Source of the DNA: Sphingobacterium sp. SYP-B4668
Lineage (GTDB): Bacteria; Bacteroidota; Bacteroidia; Sphingobacteriales; Sphingobacteriaceae
Assembly (NCBI RefSeq): GCF_027627455.1
Contig: NZ_CP115483.1
Span: forward strand, 1,798,001-1,862,000
Reading direction: 5' to 3'
DNA length: 64,000 nt
How positions within the stretch are numbered: the first letter of the stretch is position 1; every line of letters begins with the position of its first letter. Positions 45,305 to 55,000 of the stretch are shown one piece after another. The translations under genes and the position numbers were made by a program. Below the pieces are notes generated by a model. That model made no database searches and had not been told where the DNA came from. It saw only the letters and a list, made by a program, of their open reading frames with translations.

Positions 45305-46654
45305 TTAAAAAGCTTCATTTAGACCAAGAAAAAAACCTCTATTACCATACTTCCCAAAAGCATAATCCAAGCACAGATTGGTTCTTGTGGCTTTGTTGAA
45401 TAGAACTCGTAATCCAGCACCACCCCCAGGTTGCCAGCGTTGGAATAGTTTAGTCCCAATTTCGTCACTCGCTGATTGCATATTGAAGAATGTAACTCCA
45501 CTTAAGAATTTATTTGCCATTATGGGAAATCGATATTCAACTTCAGAATAAGCAAATGATATCCCTTTGAAATAACCTATAGTATATCCTCTTCCTGTAC
45601 GTACATTGGTGTCTTTACTTGTTCCTGGGAGGTCAAAATAAGGCAGTGTGCCACTAAGCCTATACGACCCCCAGTACCAAAAGGCTAGTAAATGATCAGG
45701 ATGCTGAGTTGAAAAGCTGAAATACTTTCTAAAATCAGTTACCATTTGAATAGCATTTTTACTGCTTCCCATCCAAGTCTGGTTGACGCGTATCCCAACA
45801 TCGGTGTAGATGCCCTTGTAGGCTCTATTAGGATGGTCTCTGGTCATATATTGCACATTGAACAATAGTCCATTCGAATTGTATCGCTTAGGGTCGAATC
45901 CATGTTTGATGCTATAGAGATAGGGTGGGGTTGGACCATTAACTAATTGTGGTTCTTCAATTTTTCTACGCATGTCGAATGAAACGCCAGCGCCTAAAAA
46001 AAGTCCATCTGCCACTTGTCTATAAATCTTTTCATTGAAGACATAAGAATTATATTTGGAACCGTAGCGATTTCGTTCTGGATTAGCAATGATACGTTCT
46101 TCCTCTGTTGTCCAAGCATGCATATTCATCCCGATACCAGCATCAGGAGCTACCATACGTACAACTGCCATGCTGCCTTGTAAATTCCATTTATTACCCG
46201 GTGTGAAAATATTATGACTCAAATAGGCGACCATAATACCTTTGGTTGTAATTGAGGCTGAAGTTGCCCCTACAGACATCGTCGTATTCGGTTGATTTCC
46301 CAACACCTTACCCGCGACAGCTTTAATGCCCCCTTGAGCGCCAATGGTTGGATTGTAAGCAACATTCGGCATAATGGTAATGGGAGATCTTTTTTTCGAA
46401 CGGTCAGCCTCCCGACGAGGGTGGAATATGTTTACGAATAAATCGCTGATATCATATTGATCCGTAGAAGCAAGTATTGGTTCAGTTTTATTTTCAGATA
46501 TCAATGTGTCCTGTGGACGTATATGCACCACGCTACTAGTATCGTGCTGAGCGAAAGATAGCGGAGCGACACCTAATAACAATATTATAGATAGCAGATA
46601 GCGTAAAAAGTAGCGTTTTATAAGTGTTTTGCTTGCTAGGGTTGTTAATATCAT
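45305..46654 (-). CDS. BamA/TamA family (Omp85) outer membrane protein without POTRA domains
   Basis: 449 residues. A long N-terminal leader contains the hydrophobic segment LLSIILLLGVAPLSFAQ, then about 70 residues of linker, then a barrel with Bac_surface_Ag features (VAYNPTIGAQGGIKAVAGKV, YSEVEYRFPI, and the near C-terminal GGGAGLRVLFNKATRTNLCLDYAFG). No POTRA repeats are visible, unlike BamA, so it is unlikely to be the essential assembly factor. Such short Omp85 relatives are common in Bacteroidota and of unknown role. The closest downstream gene is the TonB receptor. Confidence 0.8.
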   Translation of the reverse strand: MILTTLASKTLIKRYFLRYLLSIILLLGVAPLSFAQHDTSSVVHIRPQDTLISENKTEPILASTDQYDISDLFVNIFHPRREADRSKKRSPITIMPNVAYNPTIGAQGGIKAVAGKVLGNQPNTTMSVGATSASITTKGIMVAYLSHNIFTPGNKWNLQGSMAVVRMVAPDAGIGMNMHAWTTEEERIIANPERNRYGSKYNSYVFNEKIYRQVADGLFLGAGVSFDMRRKIEEPQLVNGPTPPYLYSIKHGFDPKRYNSNGLLFNVQYMTRDHPNRAYKGIYTDVGIRVNQTWMGSSKNAIQMVTDFRKYFSFSTQHPDHLLAFWYWGSYRLSGTLPYFDLPGTSKDTNVRTGRGYTIGYFKGISFAYSEVEYRFPIMANKFLSGVTFFNMQSASDEIGTKLFQRWQPGGGAGLRVLFNKATRTNLCLDYAFGKYGNRGFFLGLNEAF

Positions 46655-46756
46655 TATAATAGAGGTCTCGTCTGGTTAAAGATAGAAAAATTGATTAAAG
46701 ATTTAACAAACAAGTCGGGCTATAGTTTCAATTCGTACTAATGACTTGATAAAAAG

Positions 46757-46795
46757 AAAAGCCAGCATGATTGTTATCATGCTGGCTTTTTAATA
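46757..46795. terminator. Terminator downstream of accA
   Basis: Perfect 14-base stem AAAAGCCAGCATGA / TCATGCTGGCTTTT (46757-46770, 46777-46790) with a 6-base loop, flanked by A and T runs. It lies just after the accA stop on the minus strand. Confidence 0.88.
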
Positions 46796-46813
46796 AAGTC
46801 TCTGTTTTCGATA

Positions 46814-47767
46814 TTATTCTTCTACATATCCCATTTTGCTGAATTTTTCAATCCTCTCACTGACCAAAGTGTCTGAGTCTTTTGCTTTTAAGATTGTCAA
46901 ATCTGTTAGGATTCTTTTCTTAACGGTTTCTGCAGTCGTATTTGGGTCTTGGTGTGCCCCTCCAAGAGGTTCTTCTATAATACCGTCGATAAGTCCATTT
47001 CCTAACATATCGTTGGCCGTTAGTTTTAATGCTTCAGCAGCTCTTTCTTTATGATCCCAACTTCTCCACAAAATAGATGAACAAGATTCTGGTGAAATAA
47101 CTGAATACCATGTGTTTTGTAACATATATACACGATCTCCGATACCAATTCCTAAGGCACCACCAGAAGCGCCCTCACCAATCACGATACAGATAATGGG
47201 TACTTTGAGGACGGACATTTCCAAAAGATTGCGGGCGATTGCTTCTCCCTGACCTCTTTCTTCAGCTTCCAGACCAGGGTACGCACCCATAGTGTCAATA
47301 AGAGTGATGACGGGTTTGTTGAATTTTTCCGCCATTTTCATCAAGCGTAATGCTTTGCGGTATCCTTCAGGATTAGCCATTCCGAAATTACGGAATTGCC
47401 GCTCCTTGGTGTTCTTACCTTTTTGATGACCGATAACCATAACTGATTGTCCGCCAATGGAGGCAAAACCACCTATGATTGCTTTGTCGTCCTTTACATT
47501 TCTATCGCCATGAAGTTCAATGAATTCGTCACAAATCATGTCAATATAATCGAAGGTTTGCGGACGCTCTGGGTGTCTGGACATCTGTACTTTTTGCCAC
47601 CCGGTCATATTATTGTAAACCTCAAGTTTGGTCTCTTCCAACTTCGCTGTCAAATCTTGGATAGTAGCATTCATATCTACCTTGGTTTTTTCAGCTACCT
47701 GGTTTACTTTTTCTATCTGCGTTTGCAAATCTGCAATGGGTTTTTCAAAATCGAAAGTCGTTTCCAT
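46814..47767 (-). CDS. accA: Acetyl-CoA carboxylase carboxyltransferase subunit alpha
   Basis: 317 residues, the usual length. AccA with AccD transfers CO2 from carboxybiotin to acetyl-CoA to make malonyl-CoA, the first committed step of fatty acid synthesis. Characteristic segments are the N-terminal coiled coil ([18 protein letters not shown]), [44 protein letters not shown], the [20 protein letters not shown] active-site region and [16 protein letters not shown]. accD, accB and accC are not in this window. It is expressed from its own promoter region, divergent from the glycoamylase-like gene. Confidence 0.96.
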   Translation of the reverse strand: METTFDFEKPIADLQTQIEKVNQVAEKTKVDMNATIQDLTAKLEETKLEVYNNMTGWQKVQMSRHPERPQTFDYIDMICDEFIELHGDRNVKDDKAIIGGFASIGGQSVMVIGHQKGKNTKERQFRNFGMANPEGYRKALRLMKMAEKFNKPVITLIDTMGAYPGLEAEERGQGEAIARNLLEMSVLKVPIICIVIGEGASGGALGIGIGDRVYMLQNTWYSVISPESCSSILWRSWDHKERAAEALKLTANDMLGNGLIDGIIEEPLGGAHQDPNTTAETVKKRILTDLTILKAKDSDTLVSERIEKFSKMGYVEE

Positions 47768-47841
47768 ATGTTCTTATGAAAAAAATTAGAGGGCTAAGGT
47801 AAGGCTATTTTTAGGTAATTTAAAATTTTACTAGACATTCA

Positions 47842-47877
47842 TTTGACCGATGATGTCAATTGCATTTGTTATTTTTG
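47842..47877 (+). promoter_or_regulatory. Possible promoter of the glycoamylase-like gene
   Basis: TTTG (47842-47845), 24 bases, then TATTTTTG (47870-47877) matching TAnnTTTG; the spacing is one base over the usual range. The start codon is 64 bases further on. Confidence 0.45.
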
Positions 47878-47941
47878 CAATGGTTTTGGACAACTTGCTA
47901 GATAAGTTGGAAATTATTAGTTCACTTTTTATAACAATATC

Positions 47942-50116
47942 ATGAAATATTGGAGCCTATTTGCCTGTTGCTTCTTTTTTATAGTCACTGCAGTCAAAGC
48001 TGATACTTATCCTGAAGTGATATTTGATAATAGCTTAATAGGTGGCAGCTATGCCAAAAGTATGGTTACTTACAAAGGAAATAGCTGGGTTGAAAATGTT
48101 AAAAAGCACCTTCCTGTATCCGATACGCTGTTTTTTACTCCGGGAAATGCATTGTCCTTAAAATACTTTGATGCCATTGATGGATCCTGGGAAGCGGATA
48201 TATTTTATAGTAGACAGAAGTTCTTTTATCAAATATCCAATAAGGATGTCTTAACTTTAAAGATATACGTTCAGAGTCAGGCCACCACTCTGGACAATCT
48301 CCCAAAATTGATTGTCAAACAAGGCTATAAAGAGTCCTTACCTATAAAGATGGATTCTTATATTGACGACTTTACAACTAATAGTTGGATTAATGTGGAG
48401 ATTCCTGTTAAGGATATCAAAAATATTACAGAAGGAACCATAAGTGCCGTCAGCTTTAGAAATGAGGGTGGCAGCAATCAAAATCATCAGTTGTTTATCG
48501 ATCAAATTGAATTTCTCCCTGAGCGGCACCCTGATGTTAAACTGTCCTCTCCGGCGATTCTATCTAAGGCTATGGCCTATGATAGGCAGGTCCTACTAAA
48601 CTGGCAATTACCTTTAACACCTAGCATCCGTTATATCAAAATATACCGCTCTACGGATAAAGAGAACTTTGAGCCCGTAGCAGTGAGACCAATACACATG
48701 CAGGGTTGTCTTGATCGTGTGCCTGAAGTAGACAAGACCTACTATTATAAAATCGCTTGGGTGGACTATAATTATATAGAATCACCCTTTTCAGAAGTGA
48801 AAGAAGTGAAGACGAAAAAAATGTCTGACGAGGAGTTGATGGATGTGGTGCAAGCGGCACACGTGAACTATTTTGTGGAAAATTTTGATTTCAATAGCGG
48901 GATGTATCTTCCTTATCGTAGAAAGGACAAGGCTATTGTCTCAGTTAAGGAGTCGGGGTATGCAATATTAACACTGTTAATCGGCGCAGAGAGAAAGCAA
49001 ATTAGCAGACAGGCTGTTCTGGGAAGGATTGATAAAATGGTCAATTTTTTGGAACAGGCACAACAAAAGGATGGTGTTTTTCCTGAGCTATTTGATGGAA
49101 GGACAGGGTTGCCGGAATATCGAAACCAGAAACCAAAGTACAACCTCACATCTACAGCGAGTATTATTGAAGCCCTATTGGTTGCTAGGCAGTATTTCTT
49201 TAAAGAAGATGTGCCCGAGGAAGTTGTATTACGCGAGAAAATTACCAAAATTTGGGAACGAGTGAATTGGAAAGCTTTTTCTTTCAATAGTGATGGGGTG
49301 GTCTTGTGGGATAGTTGGTCTTCAGTAGATAGTACTCAACGGTCATATCTTTTAGGTGGATTTAATAGCAGTATGAACGCATATTTGTTAGGACTGTCTT
49401 CGCCGACCTTCCCGCTTTCGTCGCAAGCCTACAATAGTGGCTATGCAAACATCCATCTTCACGGGGGGCAATTGCCTACTTATTTTTCACAATTTGTAGT
49501 CACAGATTCCCTATCAACAGACTCTATTTCGGATGAGAATACCTTAAAAGATACATCGGCTATAATCTGGTCGCGGTCTATGATAAGTGATACAACCAAA
49601 TTTGGTTTGGATACCAAAATTCCAGAACTTGGGGTGCCTCTTGTGGATGTGTATCGTATGTTTTTTACCATAGCCCCGCATGGTCGTAAAGATCAATTTA
49701 TAGACTATGAACAACAAGTACGCAATCTTATCTATATTGCCAAGAGAAAGGATAATGAGATGGGAGTGGGGACGGCCCAATCAGATATTTGGGGATATTA
49801 TCATTCTCGTAATGAAACAAATGGTACACGCATCAATCCCGCAGTAGGTACATCCGCTGTCTTTGTCGATAAGGAGGTAGGATTGAAAGCGATGAAAGTA
49901 CTCTATGAAAAATATGGAGATGTTCTTTTGACGGAATATGGATTTAGAGCTTGGTTAGATTTAAAAGATAATGATGTTTCTGATGAGTATGTAGCAATTA
50001 ATCAGGCCGCTGTAGCTATTATGATGGAGAATGGAAGGTCTGGTTTGATTTGGAAGCTTTACAGCGAAATTCCAGAGATTAAGAGAACACAAGAGTCTTT
50101 ATTAAAAAAGGATTAA
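47942..50116 (+). CDS. Exported glycoamylase-like (GH144-related) protein
   Basis: 724 residues with a signal peptide (MKYWSLFACCFFFIVTAVKA). Residues about 25-200 form a beta-sandwich like a carbohydrate-binding module; about 205-295 form a fibronectin type III-like domain (DRQVLLNWQLP...YYYKIAWVDYN). The C-terminal 420 residues are an (alpha/alpha)6 barrel of the glycoamylase type, seen in VKESGYAILTLLIGAERKQISRQ, SDIWGYYHSRNETNGTRINPAVGTSA and LLTEYGFRAWLD. GH144 members of this group cleave beta-1,2-glucans, but the acidic catalytic residues are not securely identified here, so the substrate is open. The dioxygenase gene starts one base after the stop. Confidence 0.72.
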   Translation: MKYWSLFACCFFFIVTAVKADTYPEVIFDNSLIGGSYAKSMVTYKGNSWVENVKKHLPVSDTLFFTPGNALSLKYFDAIDGSWEADIFYSRQKFFYQISNKDVLTLKIYVQSQATTLDNLPKLIVKQGYKESLPIKMDSYIDDFTTNSWINVEIPVKDIKNITEGTISAVSFRNEGGSNQNHQLFIDQIEFLPERHPDVKLSSPAILSKAMAYDRQVLLNWQLPLTPSIRYIKIYRSTDKENFEPVAVRPIHMQGCLDRVPEVDKTYYYKIAWVDYNYIESPFSEVKEVKTKKMSDEELMDVVQAAHVNYFVENFDFNSGMYLPYRRKDKAIVSVKESGYAILTLLIGAERKQISRQAVLGRIDKMVNFLEQAQQKDGVFPELFDGRTGLPEYRNQKPKYNLTSTASIIEALLVARQYFFKEDVPEEVVLREKITKIWERVNWKAFSFNSDGVVLWDSWSSVDSTQRSYLLGGFNSSMNAYLLGLSSPTFPLSSQAYNSGYANIHLHGGQLPTYFSQFVVTDSLSTDSISDENTLKDTSAIIWSRSMISDTTKFGLDTKIPELGVPLVDVYRMFFTIAPHGRKDQFIDYEQQVRNLIYIAKRKDNEMGVGTAQSDIWGYYHSRNETNGTRINPAVGTSAVFVDKEVGLKAMKVLYEKYGDVLLTEYGFRAWLDLKDNDVSDEYVAINQAAVAIMMENGRSGLIWKLYSEIPEIKRTQESLLKKD

Positions 50117-50117
50117 T

Positions 50118-50951
50118 ATGTTAACTGGATGGAAAGAATTACAAGAATTGTCGAGTAGCCTCAAATCCCAGAGTAAACTCATGCCCGCTCTCTTTGTCGG
50201 TCACGGGTCGCCAATGAATGGAATCGAGGACAACGAGTTTTCTAGAAATTGGGCACAATTGGCGAAGGAGATTCCAGAGCCCCAAGCAGTATTGGTGGTG
50301 TCGGCCCATTGGTATACCGATAGTACAAAGATTACAGCTATGGAAAGCCCTCAGACCATTCATGACTTTTATGGTTTTCCCAAAGAATTGTTTGCGATAG
50401 AGTATCCAGCACCCGGCAGTCCTGTATTGGCCGAGGAAACCAAGGCTTTAATTACACAGACGCATGTAGAATTGGATCACGACTGGGGATTGGATCACGG
50501 CACTTGGACAGTAGTGCGACATATGTATCCTGATGCTAAGATTCCAGTACTCCAGTTGAGTATTGACTATCGTCAACACCCTTTATGGCATTATGATTTA
50601 GGTAAAGAGTTGCAGGGATTGAGGAGAAAAGGCGTACTTATTATAGGAAGCGGTAATATGGTACATAATCTGCGAATGATATCCTGGAAAATGATAGATG
50701 GAGGTGGATATGATTGGGCCTATGATATGAATGATACCTTCAAGAGTTTAATCCAAAAGAGAGAGCATAAGACACTTGTTCAATATGATCAGTTGGGAGC
50801 AGCAGCAATTTTAGCGATACCAACCCCAGAACATTATTTGCCGATGCTATATACCTTGGGACTACAGGGAGATAAAGAAGATGTCACGTTTTTTAATGAT
50901 AAGCTTGTGGGTGGGTCTTTAAACATGACGTCCTTTAAAATATCGCAATAA
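50118..50951 (+). CDS. ygiD: YgiD/LigB-type extradiol dioxygenase (4,5-DOPA dioxygenase-like)
   Basis: 277 residues of the class III extradiol dioxygenase family. The zinc/iron ligand motifs GHGSPMNGIEDNEF (first histidine), VVSAHWYT (second) and the DHDWGLDHGTWTVVRHM block are conserved, as is IIGSGNMVHNLRMI near residue 178. E. coli YgiD opens the ring of L-DOPA between positions 4 and 5; the natural substrate in Bacteroidota is unknown. The ATG immediately follows the stop of the glycoamylase-like gene with one base between, so they are translated as an operon despite having no obvious shared pathway. Confidence 0.88.
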   Translation: MLTGWKELQELSSSLKSQSKLMPALFVGHGSPMNGIEDNEFSRNWAQLAKEIPEPQAVLVVSAHWYTDSTKITAMESPQTIHDFYGFPKELFAIEYPAPGSPVLAEETKALITQTHVELDHDWGLDHGTWTVVRHMYPDAKIPVLQLSIDYRQHPLWHYDLGKELQGLRRKGVLIIGSGNMVHNLRMISWKMIDGGGYDWAYDMNDTFKSLIQKREHKTLVQYDQLGAAAILAIPTPEHYLPMLYTLGLQGDKEDVTFFNDKLVGGSLNMTSFKISQ

Positions 50952-51035
50952 ATCAATGCCAGACAACTGGTTTTAAAGATTTTTATTATCTTTAACAGAT
51001 TAAAATCACAAAATTTCATAAGTTATCATTTTTTC

Positions 51036-51557
51036 ATGAAGCGGATTAACATATTAGCATTAACCCTACTTTCAGCATTAACGCTTTTTTCTTGTAAACA
51101 ACAAGCCCTGACTGTAAATCCTGGCGCGGTACTCAGTAAAGATGGAACCGATGACGGGTTGAAAAATGTCAAAGAAGAATTTAACGACGCTTCCCGTACT
51201 GATGAAGGTATTAAGTTTTCCCTTTCTTCAGATTTTTTGTTTCCAACCAATTCATCTTATTTGACAGAAAAATCTAAAGTTGAATTGAGTAAAGTTGCCA
51301 AACTATTAAAAGAGGATGCAAAAGCAAAAATTCGCGTAGATGGTCATACCGACGCTACTGGTGAAGCGGGGTATAACCTTTGGCTGTCGGAAAAACGTGC
51401 AGCATCTGTGAAGAAATTTTTAGTTGATTCAGGTATTTCTGATGGTAGGATTGCGATAAAGGGACTTGGACAAACTAAACCTGTTTCAGATAACAAAACT
51501 CCAGAAGGTCGTCAAAAGAATAGAAGAGTAGAGGTCGTTATCTTAAACGGAAAGTAG
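51036..51557 (+). CDS. OmpA-family peptidoglycan-associated lipoprotein
   Basis: 173 residues. A lipoprotein signal with lipobox LFSC (cysteine near residue 20) is followed by a short linker and a C-terminal OmpA domain (about 66-170) with VDGHTDATGEAGYNLWLSEKRAASVKKFLVDSGI and the TPEGRQKNRRVEV peptidoglycan-binding motif containing the conserved arginines. It probably tethers the outer membrane to peptidoglycan. No Tol-Pal genes are near, so it is not called pal. Single gene with a terminator after it. Confidence 0.9.
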   Translation: MKRINILALTLLSALTLFSCKQQALTVNPGAVLSKDGTDDGLKNVKEEFNDASRTDEGIKFSLSSDFLFPTNSSYLTEKSKVELSKVAKLLKEDAKAKIRVDGHTDATGEAGYNLWLSEKRAASVKKFLVDSGISDGRIAIKGLGQTKPVSDNKTPEGRQKNRRVEVVILNGK

Positions 51558-51580
51558 ATTGGCATTTTATATCTAAAGTA

Positions 51581-51610
51581 AATAAGGGCAGTATAGGTAC
51601 TGCCCTTATT
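51581..51610 (+). terminator. Terminator after OmpA lipoprotein gene
   Basis: Perfect 13-base stem AATAAGGGCAGTA / TACTGCCCTTATT with a 4-base loop (51594-51597), followed by TATTTTAT. It could act on both strands, since the small membrane protein gene converges on it. Confidence 0.85.
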
Positions 51611-51631
51611 TATTTTATGGCGCTATTATTG

Positions 51632-51865
51632 TCAATTAAGGGATGGTTGTGTCGTAGCGAAAAGAGTTGTAGGCAAGAACCGATAATGGGTAAAAAAGAA
51701 TATGAGTACCACCATTAACACTTTATCGCTATTGTTCTTGAATTGTCGTTTAAGTATATCTAGAATGGATACGATGATCAAAATCGTGGGAATGAAAGTC
51801 AGCGAAGTGAGAATCATTATTAGAATCATTTCTTGTGCCCCAATGTTGAGGAAAAGTAAGTCCAT
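51632..51865 (-). CDS. Small PLDc_N-type membrane protein, probable frameshift
   Basis: 77 residues as read. The first 53 residues contain two hydrophobic helices with the family segment IPTILIIVSILDILKRQF, like the small PLDc_N (phospholipase D-nuclease N-terminal) membrane proteins. After FFF the frame changes to TTLFATTQPSLN, which does not fit. Removing one T from the six-T run (complement of 51692-51697) restores FFLPIIGSCLQLFSLRHNHP, close to the family's usual FLP.IGs.LYF ending, with a stop at 51610-51612 (84 to 85 residues). This may be a real frameshift, a sequencing error or slippage. Function unknown; single gene. Confidence 0.6.
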   Translation of the reverse strand: MDLLFLNIGAQEMILIMILTSLTFIPTILIIVSILDILKRQFKNNSDKVLMVVLIFFFTHYRFLPTTLFATTQPSLN

Positions 51866-52009
51866 AGGCTATAATTTTTATAATTTGTTGTAGGCTAATA
51901 TGATAAAAGATATACCTGTTTTATATCTAAAAGGACTCAAAATCTTTAGTAATTTTGTATCTTCAAGGGGTAGTAGTTAAGAAGATATCGGTTAGTAAAG
52001 GAAGTAGAT

Positions 52010-55000
52010 ATGTATATAATATTTGATACGGAGACCACAGGTCTACCAAAGCGGTGGGATGCGCCAATTACAGATACAGACAATTGGCCTAGATGTATAC
52101 AGATTGCTTGGCAACTGCATGATGAGATGGGTAATCTCATAGAGCATGCCGATTTTTTGATAAAACCAGATGGGTTTAACATACCCTATGATGCCGAGAA
52201 AATTCATGGGGTATCAACAGCATTAGCCGAAGAAGAAGGTATTCCCATTCAAGAAGCCTTAATCAAATTCAATGAAGCTCTAGCCAAAGCGAAATTTGTT
52301 GTTGGTCAAAATATAGGCTTTGATATCAACATCATGGGGTGTGAATTGTATCGTTATCAGGTGGAGTCGCCCATGGCTAGTATGCCTGTGTTGGATACTT
52401 GTACGGAGGTGACGGCTAATTTATTGAAAATTCCGGGTGGACGCGGTGGACGATTTAAACTACCCAATCTGACAGAGTTACATACCTTCCTTTTTGGAGT
52501 GCCATTTGCAGAGGCGCATAATGCGACTGCCGATGTGGAAGCAACGACCCGTTGTTTCTTGGAATTGGTCCGTCAAGAGGTCTTCACTTTGGAAGAACTT
52601 CAGCAGGACACCGGATATTTTGTTGAGTTCAGGAAACACAATCCAGAGCCTATACAGACAGTAGGACTGAAGCATATTAATTTAAAGCAGGCTTCGGATG
52701 AGATTCGATCAAGATTAAGTGAGGAGAGTAGGGAAAAGGTATTTGTCGATGCGGAGGCCGTTGCGGCGATGAAAGCTGCAACCTTTGTGCACTTACATAA
52801 TCACTCCCAGTTCTCGGTATTGCAATCAACAATATCAATCGGAGGTCTAGTTGATGCGGCAATCAAGAATAACATGCCAGCTGTTGCATTGACGGATCAT
52901 GGTAATATGATGGGGGCTTTCCATTTCGTAAGTCGTGTCATCGGACACAATAAAGAGGTTGAAGCGAAAAATCAAGAATTGATTGCTAATGGGGAGATTC
53001 CAACCGGGAAAATTATCACACCTATTGTCGGCTGCGAATTTTATGTTTGTGAAGACCATCTCGATAAAACTCGGAAAGACAACGGTTATCAAGTTGTATT
53101 TCTTGCCAAGAATAAAAGCGGTTACCACAACCTTGCAAAAATGGCATCCATAGCATATACTAAAGGTTTTTACTACGTTCCAAGGATTGATAAGAAGGTA
53201 GTCGAGCAGTATAAAGAAGATCTTATTGTTTTGTCTGGTAATTTGCAAGGTGAGGTCCCTAGTAAAGTCTTGAATATTGGTGAAAATCAAGCTGAAGAAG
53301 CTTTAGTATGGTGGAAGGAACAATTTAAAGGTGATTTCTATATAGAAGTCATGCGTCATGGACAGGAAGACGAAAGTCGTGTCAATGAAACGTTGCTTTC
53401 ACTAGCCCGTAAGCATCAAGTTAAAGTGGTGGGGACTAATAATACCTATTATGTCAATAAAGCCGATGCTCATGCCCACGATATTTTGCTGTGTGTAAAG
53501 GACGGAGAGAAATTGTCGACCCCTAAGGGACGTGGAAGAGGTTTTAGATTTGGACTTCCAAATCAAGAATACTATTTTAAATCCACTGAGGAAATGAAAA
53601 AGGTTTTTGCCGATCTTCCAGAAGCCATTGTCAATATACAAGAAGTCATAGACAAGATTGAAATATATAAATTAAATCGTGACGTCTTGCTTCCTAAGTT
53701 CGAAATACCTGAGCAATTTCAGGTTGCTGAAGATAACGACGACGGAGGAAAGCGAGGGGAAAATAAGTTTTTGGCTCACTTAACTTATGTTGGAGCTACT
53801 AAGCGATATGCTGAAATTACCGATGACATCCGGGAACGATTAGATTTTGAATTAGCGACGATTGAAAAGACTGGATATCCAGGTTATTTTCTAATTGTCC
53901 AGGATTTTATTTCTGCAGCTCGTGAAATGGGGGTTTCTGTAGGGCCAGGACGGGGGTCGGCAGCAGGTTCCGCTGTTGCGTATTGCTTAGGGATCACCAA
54001 TATCGATCCGATTCAATATGATTTGCTTTTTGAGCGATTTCTAAATCCGGATCGTGTATCCATGCCCGATATTGATATTGACTTTGATGATGAGGGAAGG
54101 GGGAGAGTCATGCAATACGTAATTGATAAATATGGCTCATCGCAAGTTGCGCAGATTATTACCTATGGTACAATGGCTGCCAAATCATCTATTAAGGATA
54201 CAGCGCGTGTGCTTGATTTGCCTTTATCCGAAGCGAATGAGATTGCTAAACTTATTCCGAATCTGAAATTAAGTAAGATTTTCAACATGGGGGAGAAGGC
54301 ATTGAAAGAAGCACTACGCGCAGAAGAATTGGAAGCTGTCAATAAACTCATATCCATATCAGAAGGTGCAGGTCTTGAGGCTGAGACTATCAAGCAGGCT
54401 AGGGTCTTAGAGGGATCAATGCGTAATACGGGGATACATGCTTGTGGCGTCATCATTACCCCGGATGACATCACCAACTTTGTACCTGTATCCTTGGCTA
54501 AAGATTCAGACCTATATGTCACTCAGTTCGATAACTCCGTGGTGGAGAGTGCGGGACTTCTCAAAATGGACTTTTTGGGGTTAAAGACATTGACGTTGAT
54601 TAAAGATACAGTCGTCAACGTTAAGCTAAGACATGGTATTGACTTAGATCCGGATAATTTTCCAATTGATGATCAATTGACTTATGAGCTTTTCCAAAGG
54701 GGAGAGACTGTGGGAGTGTTCCAATATGAATCTCCTGGTATGCAAAAGCATATGAAGGATCTGAAACCTACTGTATTTGCTGATTTGATTGCAATGAATG
54801 CGTTATACCGACCGGGTCCAATGGAGTATATTCCTAGCTTTATTAAGCGTAAGCATGGTGTAGAGCCTATTATTTACGATTTGGATGCTTGCGAGGAATA
54901 TCTAAAAGAGACCTATGGAATCACGGTTTATCAGGAACAAGTAATGCTCCTATCCCAAAAGCTGGCCGGCTTTTCTAAAGGTGATGCCGACGTACTACGT

